From positions 1 through 41,525 of the forward strand of contig NZ_NFIU01000016.1 in assembly GCF_002159535.1 (NCBI RefSeq): a DNA stretch of 41,525 bases, read 5' to 3'. A program made the position numbers and the translations under genes. Below are positions 34,178 through 41,525 of this stretch, in pieces. The first letter of the stretch is position 1, and every line of letters starts with the position of its first letter. Origin of the DNA: Olsenella sp. An290 (GTDB lineage Bacteria > Actinomycetota > Coriobacteriia > Coriobacteriales > Atopobiaceae). The notes below the pieces were generated by a model. The model searched no databases and was not told the DNA's origin. It was given only the letters and a program-made list of their open reading frames with translations.

Positions 34178-35289
34178 GACGCGCGCTCCTCACCGACCGC
34201 CCAGCGGTGGTAGCCAACGACAAAGCGGTCGAGGTCGCCGTCGTCGAGGACGGACTCGACGTTGCCGGTCTCCACGCCGGTCCGCAGGTCCTTGACGAGC
34301 TGATAGGGATACAGGACGTAGCTCCTGATCTGGTTGCCAAAGCCGATGTCGCGTTTGGGGCCGCGCAGCTCGTCGAGCTCCTCGGCACGGCGGGCGAGCT
34401 CCATCTCGTAGAGGCGGCTCCTGAGCACGCTCATGGCAAACGCCTTGTTCTGAAGCTGGCTGCGCTCGTTCTGGCAGGTGACCACAATGCCCGTGGGGAG
34501 GTGCGTGATGCGCACGGCAGAGTCCGTGGTGTTGACGCCCTGGCCACCGTGGCCGGACGCGTGATAGACATCGATGCGCAGGTCGTTGGGGTCAATCTCG
34601 ACCTCGACGTCATCTGGCAGCACGGGCAGCACCTCGACGCCGGCAAAGGTGGTCTGGCGACGCTTCTTGGCGTCGGTGGGTGAGATGCGCACCAGGCGGT
34701 GCACGCCCTGCTCGGCGCGAAGCATCCCGTAGGCGTTCTTCCCGCTCACGGTAAACGTGGCGCGGTCGAGCCCGATGGCCTCGCCGGGCACCGCGTCGTT
34801 GACGGTGACCTTCCAGCCGCGACGGTCGCAGTAGCGCTGGTACATGCGGAAGAGCATCTCGCACCAGTCCTGCGCCTCGAGGCCGCCCTGGCCCGGCGTG
34901 ATGGTCACGATGGCGTCGCCGTGATCGAGCTCGTCGGTGAACCAGCTCGAGAGCTCGAGCTCCGAGAGGTCGTGCTCGAGCCCGGAAGCGAGGGAGGCGG
35001 ACTCGGCGAGCAGGTCCTCGTCGCCCGTCTCCTCGCCGAGCTCGAAGGCGGCCCGGGCGTCCTCGAGCTTGGCGCGCGCCGCCTCGATGGCCGAGACGTC
35101 GTCTCTGGCGGAGGCCAGGCGCGCCATGAGCTCGCGCGCGGAGTCGGCGTCGTCCCAGAAGCCCGGCTCGGAGCTCTTCGCCTCGAGCTCGCGCACCTCC
35201 AGGCGCCGCTCGTCGAGGTGGAGGTACCCCTCCACCTCGGCAAGGCGTCCGGCGAGCGCGTCAAAGGTCGCCGCGGTGACGTCGGCCAT
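34174..35289 (-). CDS. prfB: Peptide chain release factor 2
   Basis: RF2 recognises UGA and UAA in the ribosomal A site and triggers peptide release. The 371-residue protein has the N-terminal helical domain, the catalytic loop SGHGGQGVNTTDSAVRITH with GGQ, and DLRTGVETGN near the C-terminus. The tripeptide normally SPF in RF2 (stop-codon recognition loop after GVHRLVRI) reads SPT here, confirmed at DNA level (TCA CCC ACC). The frame is intact from ATG 35289, so there is no programmed frameshift as in E. coli. The start abuts the secA stop, with AGGAA as ribosome site. RF1 lacks the RF2-like loop context, so RF2 remains the best call. Confidence 0.93.
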   Translation of the reverse strand: MADVTAATFDALAGRLAEVEGYLHLDERRLEVRELEAKSSEPGFWDDADSARELMARLASARDDVSAIEAARAKLEDARAAFELGEETGDEDLLAESASLASGLEHDLSELELSSWFTDELDHGDAIVTITPGQGGLEAQDWCEMLFRMYQRYCDRRGWKVTVNDAVPGEAIGLDRATFTVSGKNAYGMLRAEQGVHRLVRISPTDAKKRRQTTFAGVEVLPVLPDDVEVEIDPNDLRIDVYHASGHGGQGVNTTDSAVRITHLPTGIVVTCQNERSQLQNKAFAMSVLRSRLYEMELARRAEELDELRGPKRDIGFGNQIRSYVLYPYQLVKDLRTGVETGNVESVLDDGDLDRFVVGYHRWAVGEERAS

Positions 35290-38151
35290 CTATCGGTTCC
35301 TGCCGTGGCAGTTCTTGAACTTCTTGCCGCTCCCGCACGGGCAGGGGTCGTTGCGGCCCACGCCCACGTACGGGTCGGGGTCCTCGGACTTGCGGTAGGT
35401 GCGCGGCTTGCCGGCACCGGGCTGCGGCGCGCTCGGGGCCGCGCCGGCGGGCGCGGGCGCCATGGCGGGGCGGGCGCCCTGGTCGCCGTCGACCTCGCGC
35501 GGGCCGGAGTACTGCGCGCCACGGAGCTCCGCGGGCTCGTCCTCGACGGGCTCCTCCTTGGCGGGGGCGGCGGGCTTCACGATGACCTCGAAGTGGAGGA
35601 TCATGCGCAGGAAGTCCTCGTACATCGTGGCCACAAGCTCGGTGAAGGCCGCGTAGGCCTCGCTCTTGTACTCCACGAGCGGGTCGCGCTGGCCAAAGCC
35701 GCGCAGGCCGATGCCCGTCTTGAGATAGTCCATCTCCTGCAGGTAGGACATCCAGCGCGTGTCAATGACGCGCAGCATGACCTGGGCCGCAAGGGCCTGC
35801 ATGATGTCCGCGCCAAGCCGCTCGCTCTTCTCGGAGAAGCAGCGGTCGACAAAGGCGTCGACGAGCTCCACGACGTCGGCCTGCTTGGCCTTCTCGGGAA
35901 CCTCCAGGTCGCCCTTGCGACCCGTAAGCTCCTCGAGCCAGCCGTTGAGGCCCTTCACGTCCCACTCGCCGCGCGGGGCGTTCTCGGGGCAGTACGCCCC
36001 CACCACGCGCTTGGCCACGTCAAGGGTGACCTCGTCGATGTGCGCCATGAGGTCCTTGCCGTCGAGGATGTTGTTGCGCTCCTCGTAGATGACCTGGCGC
36101 TGCGTGTTCATGACGTTGTCGTAGTCGAGGACGTTCTTGCGCATCGAGAAGTTGACCTCCTCGACCTTGCGCTGGGCGCTCTCGACGGCCCGCGTGACCA
36201 TCTTGGACTGGATGGGCATGTCGTCGGGCATCTGGTACTTCTGCATCATGGCCGCGATCTTCTCCATGCGATCGCCGCCGAAGAGGCGCATGAGGTCGTC
36301 CTCGAGCGAGAGGTAGAACTGGGTCTCGCCCGGGTCGCCCTGACGGCCGGAGCGGCCGCGGAGCTGGTTGTCGATGCGGCGGCTCTCGTGGCGCTCGGTG
36401 CCGATGACGTAGAGGCCACCGGCGGCGATCACGTGCTCGCGCTCGACCGCGCAGCGCTCCTTCGCCTCGGCGAGCGCGCGCGTGCGCTCCTCGGCGATGG
36501 CGAGAAGAACCTCGGGCTCGATCTCTATCCCCTGCCTGGCCAGCTCCTCGGAGGTCAGCCTGGCCGGGTCGCCCGCAGCGAGGACGCTCTTCACCGTGGC
36601 CTGCTCGACGCCGAAGTCGAGGGAGAGCACCGCCTCCTCGGCCAGCTCCTCGGCATTGCCGCCCAGCAGGATGTCCGTGCCACGGCCGGCCATGTTCGTC
36701 GCAATGGTGACCGCGCCCTCACGGCCGGCCTGCGCCACGATCTGGGCCTCGCGCTCGTGATACTTGGCGTTGAGCACGCTGTGCTTGATGCCGCGCTTGT
36801 CGAGGATGCGGGAGAGCTTCTCGGAGTTCTCGATGGAGACGGTGCCCACGAGGCACGGTTGTCCCTTGGCGTGGCGCTCGACGACGTCATCGGCCACCGC
36901 CTTGAACTTGCAGTCGAGCGTGCGGTAGACGAGGTCGTCGTGGTCCACGCGGATCACCGGCTTGTTGGGCGGGATGACCTGCACCGGGATGTGGTAGACC
37001 TCGCGGAACTCCGCGTCCTCGGTCATGGCCGTGCCCGTCATGCCGGAGAGCTTGTCGTACATGAGGAAGTAGTTCTGGAGGGTAATGGTTGCGAGCGTCT
37101 GGTTCTCCTCGCGGATGTGCACGCCCTCCTTGGCCTCGATCGCCTGGTGCAGGCCCTCGGAGTAGCGACGGCCCTCCATGATGCGGCCCGTGAACTCGTC
37201 GACGATCTTGACCTCGCCGTCAACGACCACGTACTGCTGGTCGCGATGGAACATGTACTCGGCCTTGAGCGCCTGCTGCAGGTGGTTGACGAGCTGGCCG
37301 GAGACGTCGGCGTAGATGTCCTCGATGCCCAGGGCCGCCTCGACGCGCTTCAGGCCGTCATCGGTCGTGGCGATGGTGTGCTTGGCCTCGTCCATCGTGT
37401 AGTCGACCTCGGGGGTGAGGCCGCGCACGGCGCGGGCGAAGTCCTTGTAGGTGCTTGCGGACTTGGTGCCCGCACCGGAGATGATGAGCGGGGTGCGCGC
37501 CTCGTCGATGAGGATGGAGTCCGCCTCGTCGACGATGGCGTAGTGGTGACCGCGCTGGACGCGCATGCTCGCGCGCGTGACCATGTTGTCGCGCAGGTAG
37601 TCAAAGCCGAACTCGGAGTTCGTGCCGTACGTGACGTCGGCCGCGTAGGCAGGCTTCTTGAGGTTGAGGCGCATGCCGTTCTGGATGAGGCCCACGCTCA
37701 TGCCCAGGTAGCGGTAGATCTGGCCCATCCACTCGCTGTCTCGGCGGGCCAGGTAGTCGTTCACCGTGACAATGTGGACGCCCTTGCCGGGGATGGCGTT
37801 GAGGTAGCCCGCGAGGGTGGAGACGAGCGTCTTGCCCTCGCCGGTCTTCATCTCGGCGATGGTGCCCCGGTGAAGCGCGATGCCACCGATGATCTGGACG
37901 TCAAAGTGGCGCAGGCCCGTCGTTCGACGAGAGGCCTCGCGCACCGCGGCAAAGGCCTCCGGCAGAAGGTCATCGAGGGTCTCGCCCTGAGCGTAGCGCT
38001 CGCGGAACGCTGCCGTGCAGCCCCTGAGCTCGTCCTCGGACATGGCCGTGAACTTGGGCTCGAGGTCGTTGACGCGCGCCGCGATCTTCTCGAACTCCTT
38101 GAGTTCGCGGTCGGCGCCTATCGACAGCAGCTTGGAGAGAAAGTTAGGCAT
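35290..38151 (-). CDS. secA: Preprotein translocase ATPase SecA
   Basis: SecA drives unfolded preproteins through SecYEG. The 953-residue protein has Walker A MKTGEGKT (101-108), DEAD-like Walker B VDEADSILIDEAR, the preprotein cross-linking region, the second nucleotide-binding domain with TNMAGRGTDI and GRSGRQGDPGET, and the helical scaffold. A Pro/Ala-rich linker precedes the zinc-binding tail NDPCPCGSGKKFKNCHG. ATG 38151 (MPNFLSKLLS) has AGGGGAG upstream and is the canonical start; the frame's earlier start is a shadow. It is followed directly by prfB and likely shares its transcript. Confidence 0.98.
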   Translation of the reverse strand: MPNFLSKLLSIGADRELKEFEKIAARVNDLEPKFTAMSEDELRGCTAAFRERYAQGETLDDLLPEAFAAVREASRRTTGLRHFDVQIIGGIALHRGTIAEMKTGEGKTLVSTLAGYLNAIPGKGVHIVTVNDYLARRDSEWMGQIYRYLGMSVGLIQNGMRLNLKKPAYAADVTYGTNSEFGFDYLRDNMVTRASMRVQRGHHYAIVDEADSILIDEARTPLIISGAGTKSASTYKDFARAVRGLTPEVDYTMDEAKHTIATTDDGLKRVEAALGIEDIYADVSGQLVNHLQQALKAEYMFHRDQQYVVVDGEVKIVDEFTGRIMEGRRYSEGLHQAIEAKEGVHIREENQTLATITLQNYFLMYDKLSGMTGTAMTEDAEFREVYHIPVQVIPPNKPVIRVDHDDLVYRTLDCKFKAVADDVVERHAKGQPCLVGTVSIENSEKLSRILDKRGIKHSVLNAKYHEREAQIVAQAGREGAVTIATNMAGRGTDILLGGNAEELAEEAVLSLDFGVEQATVKSVLAAGDPARLTSEELARQGIEIEPEVLLAIAEERTRALAEAKERCAVEREHVIAAGGLYVIGTERHESRRIDNQLRGRSGRQGDPGETQFYLSLEDDLMRLFGGDRMEKIAAMMQKYQMPDDMPIQSKMVTRAVESAQRKVEEVNFSMRKNVLDYDNVMNTQRQVIYEERNNILDGKDLMAHIDEVTLDVAKRVVGAYCPENAPRGEWDVKGLNGWLEELTGRKGDLEVPEKAKQADVVELVDAFVDRCFSEKSERLGADIMQALAAQVMLRVIDTRWMSYLQEMDYLKTGIGLRGFGQRDPLVEYKSEAYAAFTELVATMYEDFLRMILHFEVIVKPAAPAKEEPVEDEPAELRGAQYSGPREVDGDQGARPAMAPAPAGAAPSAPQPGAGKPRTYRKSEDPDPYVGVGRNDPCPCGSGKKFKNCHGRNR

Positions 38152-38213
38152 GCGGCTCCCCTGTTGGTTCTCAGGACCGTGCTCCCTACGGCACAGCCAC
38201 GCCCACCACTTTA

Positions 38214-38242
38214 CCCATACCCCTTCGGCCAACGGCCGACAA
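38214..38242 (-). promoter_or_regulatory. Possible secA promoter
   Basis: On the minus strand TTGTCG (38242-38237) and TATGGG (38219-38214) lie 17 bp apart, about 65 bp before the secA start. Both are weak matches. Confidence 0.35.
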
Positions 38243-38273
38243 GGTCGTCACTCACCAAAAGCGCACCGCAGCC

Positions 38274-41246
38274 CTAGGCCGGCACCACCTCCTGCCGGAT
38301 GACCCCGGGACGCTCCTCCCGCTCCCCCAGCGCGGCCCGTCTCAGAAGCCTCGAGGGCGGCTCCTTCACCGTGAGCATGAGGCGGCGCGCGTAGCGCCGG
38401 TACTGCTGCTCTGCCTCCACGTTGCGCCCGCTTGCCCTGAGGCCCCGCACGAGGGCGATGACCGCATCCTCTCGCAGCTCGTTGATGGCAAGCGCGTTCT
38501 GGGCGAGCCGCACCGCGGTGCGGCGCCGGCCCAGGCGAAGCGCCGCGTCTGAGCCCGCCACCATGGCGTCCGCGTAGAGCTCTCGCAGCTCGTCCCGACG
38601 TGCCGACACAAAGCCCGTGGCGTCCACCGCAGGGAGGTAGAGGTCGCCCGTGTAGAGCTCCTCCGCACGGCGCGCCATCTCGAGCGCCCGCATGTCGTCG
38701 CGCGCGTCCGAGGCCTCGCGGGCGCACGTCCTGAACTCGTCCACGTCCACGCTCACCAGGGCCGGGTCCAGGGACACCGCGCGCGTGGTCCTGCTCACGA
38801 TGAACGGGTCGAGCCCGTCGTCGATCTCCGAGACGATCGACCTCACCACGCTCGTCGCCTGGTAGACCCGCCCGAACCCCGCCCCATACTCGCAGTCGGG
38901 CCAGACCTGCTCGACGAGCTGGTGACGACGTGCGGCAGCCCCGTGCCGCAGGGCGAGAAACTCGAGCATGGACTTGGCGCCGCGCTGCTCGAGGCGGGCG
39001 TCCGGGACGCGCACGCCCCTCACGTTGAGCACGAAGTCGCCCAGGAGCCTGATCTGAATGGGCGCCGCGTCGAGCGGCGGCCGACCGGCCCAGGCATCGC
39101 CCGCCCAGGCCGCGGGCGCAGCTCCGGACGACGCGGCGGCCCATCCCGTCCCCAGCCGCATCAGCGCCTGGCGCCAGCTCGGGGGGATTGCGTTCAGCAG
39201 GCGTCGGGAGAAGTCACCCACCCCGATGCTCAGGGCAACGAGCAGCCAGAGCGCCTCGCGAGGCGGGTCGTCGGGAAGGTCCACCTCCTCATGGGCGAGC
39301 TCGCCCTCCGGCACGAGCGTCTCGTGGAGCACAACGCAGACCCGCCCCAGGTCATCGTGGGGCTGCACGGAAAGCGGCGTCACCTCGTCGCCGGAGAGGC
39401 CCCTCGCCACGTCCCCCACCATCACCGCCACGCGCGCAAGGTACTCGAGCCCCGCGCGGCCCGCGACGGCGCGGGCGAGCACGGAGCGGACGCCAGCTCG
39501 CGCGAGCGCGCCCCTGCGCAGGTCAAAGATGCAGCCGGCCACAAGGGCGAAGACCTGGACGACGACATCGCCGCTTCGTTCCGCCCGGGAGACAAGGTCG
39601 TCTGCCAGCGCGCCGGCGCTCTCCCCCTCGCCCAGCAGCCCGCGCAGCACGCTCACGGATGCCACGGTGCCGGAGAGGCCGCGCAGCTGCTCGGAGGAGA
39701 GCATCCCTCGAGCTCGCTCCAGGTCTGCGGTGCCCTGCACGGGCGGGTCGCAGAGGAAGAGCCGCGCCAGCTCAAGATCAATCCTGAGAAGGGCCCGAGA
39801 GACGGACGGCCCGTCTCCCGTGCCGGGGTTTGCCACGAGCAGACGCATGGCCGACGCAAAGCGCCCCTGCGCCATGAGCTGCGTCGCCTCGCGATGCGCC
39901 AGAAGACGCGTCTCGAGCTCGCTCCACGCACCCTCCGCAAAGGCGACAAGCGGGGGCAGCGCCCGGAGGGCCCGGCGTGCGTCCAGAAAGAGCAGGGCCT
40001 CGCGCAGGTCGCCGCCTATCGCCTCCTGCTCGTCGGGCGCCCAGGAAAAGACCTCGCGGCCCGGATTTGAGAGCGAGAGCGCGCGCGTCGCCGCCCAGAG
40101 GGCAAAGTCACGGGAGCCGTCCGGAGCGATGGACGGCCCCGGCCCAAGAACGTCCCTCATCAGATTGGTGCACCCCGCCTCCAGAAAGCCCGCCCCATGC
40201 CCAAGCGCCACCTCGCGCCAATCCAGGGAGCGCGAGAAGTCGCAGATGGCCGCGGCGCGCGCATAGTCGCCACGCTCCGTGAGCGCCCGGACGACACCCA
40301 CCAAAACATCTGGGAAAAGGCCCGCCATAGAGGAGAGCTCCGGCCTCAGCGACGCGAGCACGCGCAGGCTGTGGCCGCGCAACGCGCTGAAGCGCGTGAG
40401 GTCAGACGAGAACTCGAGCAGCGCAACGTTGTCGGCCACCATTCCGACAAGCTCGGAGGGAACGGAGCCGAGGGCGACCTCAAGATCGTGGAGGGTCCCT
40501 TGGCCCAAAAGAAGGAGCGCATACCTGAGGCGCAGCTCCTCATCTGAGAGCGTGAGCCTCAGGCAGCCGTCAACGAGCGCGCGAAACGCATCAGTATAGG
40601 AGGCGGGGAGGTCAACGACGCGCCCCTCCGCAAGACGCGCCGAGAGAAGGCCGCGGACGAGCGTAGGAATCCCGTGCGTAAGGCGCCTGATCGGATAGGC
40701 GGCCTCCCCTCGCTCGGCTCCCATCACGCGCCGGGCGAGAAGATCGCGCGATCCGAGGACAAGGCACTCGGGCAGAGGCTCGAGGAGCTGCCGCGCCTCG
40801 GGAGCAAGGGTGAGGACGCAGGAGATGCCCGATTCGATGAGTCTCCGCACGGCGCGAGCCTGCCGGCGAACCCCTCCCTCATCAGAGGGCGGGACGTTCT
40901 CAAACGCGACGAAGGCGGGGGACTTCGAGCGAGTCGCTTCGCGACAGACCCGCACCATAAGCGAAGACGCGTCCGAGGGCGAGAGCGCGAGAAGATCATG
41001 GCGATAGACCTTATGTCCCTGCTGGGCATGGAGCGCGACGATGGACACGACCATCTCCTCGACGCCCATTCCAGGCTCAACGCAGAGCGCAAGGATTCTA
41101 GAGCGCGCACATGACCCAAAAACGGAGCGGGCGCGCCCGTCCTCGAGAAGCTCGTCCAAGTAGTCGGCGTCGATCAAGCGCTCGTCCTGGGATACCTCGG
41201 CGGGTCGTTCGTCGACGAGAGACGCATCGTTCTGGCGATCGGGCAT
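38274..41246 (-). CDS. Large SARP/BTAD transcriptional regulator with degenerate ATPase-like N-terminus
   Basis: This 990-residue protein has its DNA-binding part at the C-terminus. An OmpR-type winged helix (about 730-830, starting IQIRLLGDFVLNVRG) is followed by a bacterial transcriptional activation domain of helical repeats (about 833-970, DVDEFRTCAREASD to QQYRRYARRLM). The N-terminal 700 residues resemble a STAND/MalT-like regulator. However, the P-loop position reads EPGMGVEE (57-64) without the Lys-Ser/Thr of Walker A, and the Walker B-like FVAFEN is also altered, so ATP hydrolysis is doubtful. The long middle part is helical and TPR-like. ATG 41246 is preferred over a start at 41312 because GGAGG lies just before it. 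Targets are unknown. Confidence 0.82.
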   Translation of the reverse strand: MPDRQNDASLVDERPAEVSQDERLIDADYLDELLEDGRARSVFGSCARSRILALCVEPGMGVEEMVVSIVALHAQQGHKVYRHDLLALSPSDASSLMVRVCREATRSKSPAFVAFENVPPSDEGGVRRQARAVRRLIESGISCVLTLAPEARQLLEPLPECLVLGSRDLLARRVMGAERGEAAYPIRRLTHGIPTLVRGLLSARLAEGRVVDLPASYTDAFRALVDGCLRLTLSDEELRLRYALLLLGQGTLHDLEVALGSVPSELVGMVADNVALLEFSSDLTRFSALRGHSLRVLASLRPELSSMAGLFPDVLVGVVRALTERGDYARAAAICDFSRSLDWREVALGHGAGFLEAGCTNLMRDVLGPGPSIAPDGSRDFALWAATRALSLSNPGREVFSWAPDEQEAIGGDLREALLFLDARRALRALPPLVAFAEGAWSELETRLLAHREATQLMAQGRFASAMRLLVANPGTGDGPSVSRALLRIDLELARLFLCDPPVQGTADLERARGMLSSEQLRGLSGTVASVSVLRGLLGEGESAGALADDLVSRAERSGDVVVQVFALVAGCIFDLRRGALARAGVRSVLARAVAGRAGLEYLARVAVMVGDVARGLSGDEVTPLSVQPHDDLGRVCVVLHETLVPEGELAHEEVDLPDDPPREALWLLVALSIGVGDFSRRLLNAIPPSWRQALMRLGTGWAAASSGAAPAAWAGDAWAGRPPLDAAPIQIRLLGDFVLNVRGVRVPDARLEQRGAKSMLEFLALRHGAAARRHQLVEQVWPDCEYGAGFGRVYQATSVVRSIVSEIDDGLDPFIVSRTTRAVSLDPALVSVDVDEFRTCAREASDARDDMRALEMARRAEELYTGDLYLPAVDATGFVSARRDELRELYADAMVAGSDAALRLGRRRTAVRLAQNALAINELREDAVIALVRGLRASGRNVEAEQQYRRYARRLMLTVKEPPSRLLRRAALGEREERPGVIRQEVVPA

Positions 41247-41439
41247 GGGAACTACCTCCGCGACACATTGCTTACAGGCGGTCGCTAGGTACAGTATCAC
41301 CCGAAATGACAATGCAAGAGGAAGTTTAATAAATCTCTTCGTTCAATTTTGGAAGCTTAGTGATAGCAAGCGGAAAGCAGCGGGGAAGCTGGGGCAACGA
41401 GCCCGAAACAATGGGGCCCCGCCACAGGAAAATGCCCCT

Positions 41440-41525
41440 TGTTGGTCAGCGACGTCCTGCTCTCCCACGGACTGACTCCGCAGTACCATCGGCGCTCGGG
41501 GGCTTAACTTCCGGGTTCGGAATGG
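41440..41525 (-). rRNA. rrf: 5S ribosomal RNA, 3' part (5' end off window)
   Basis: The reverse complement reads CCATTCCGAACCCGGAAGTT, then CCGATGGTACTGC and GTGGGAGAGCAGGACGTCGC, the conserved loop and 3' arms of 5S rRNA. The 3' end is placed near 41440 from the expected length of the terminal stem and is uncertain by a few bases. A 16S-23S-5S operon probably lies beyond the right edge, transcribed leftward. Confidence 0.93.

Noticed and set aside
34699-38277. 1192-codon plus-strand open frame
   Set aside because: Antisense to secA and prfB, which are unmistakable.

Overview
The window looks like a chromosomal segment of a high-GC actinobacterium, most likely class Coriobacteriia (Olsenella/Collinsella-like gut or oral anaerobes). 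This is inferred from gene content: an actinobacterial secA-prfB-ftsE-ftsX-smpB-ssrA neighbourhood, a two-subunit transketolase, a Tat-type lipoprotein binding protein, a C-terminal SARP/BTAD regulator, a free rubredoxin-like protein next to a flavin reductase, and a giant sortase-anchored glycosidase with FIVAR repeats. GC looks very high throughout but was not computed. Nearly every gene lies on the minus strand; only the ABC transporter operon (17641-23555) is on the plus strand.

Layout, left to right. Positions 1-5190 hold housekeeping genes: acpS (3' end off the window, with an exact in-frame tandem duplication), glmS, glmM, rpsI and rplM. Positions 5190-16800 form an accessory glycan region. 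It has a 2328-residue secreted, wall-anchored family 31 glycoside hydrolase (GH31), a 925-residue paralogue with no signal peptide, and a patatin-like lipase. Three related ACTGGTAT-type half-site motifs sit between the two GH31 genes. Positions 17030-17398 encode tmRNA (ssrA), divergent from a five-gene peptide/oligosaccharide ABC transporter operon (17641-23555).

Positions 23768-28064 carry a minus-strand run of rnr, a TPR-like gene, smpB, a flavin reductase gene and a rubredoxin-like gene. RNase R, SmpB and tmRNA work together in ribosome rescue and decay of nonstop mRNA. The rnr-ftsX gap contains an unexplained repeat family. Positions 28506-38151 hold ftsX, ftsE (with a long disordered N-terminal extension), split transketolase, transaldolase, a YitT-family membrane protein, prfB and secA. 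Positions 38274-41246 encode a 990-residue regulator, and the window ends in the 3' part of a 5S rRNA gene on the minus strand.

The most distinctive content is the GH31 pair. Its active-site motifs and domain layout resemble GH31 enzymes acting on alpha-N-acetylgalactosamine of mucin-type O-glycans, but that substrate is inferred. A surface enzyme, a cytoplasmic paralogue and a nearby peptide-type importer together suggest a host-glycan or glycopeptide utilisation locus. Other points of note are the SPT variant at the stop-codon recognition motif of release factor 2, the tmRNA tag with an in-frame stop just before it, and the 25-bp repeats upstream of rnr.
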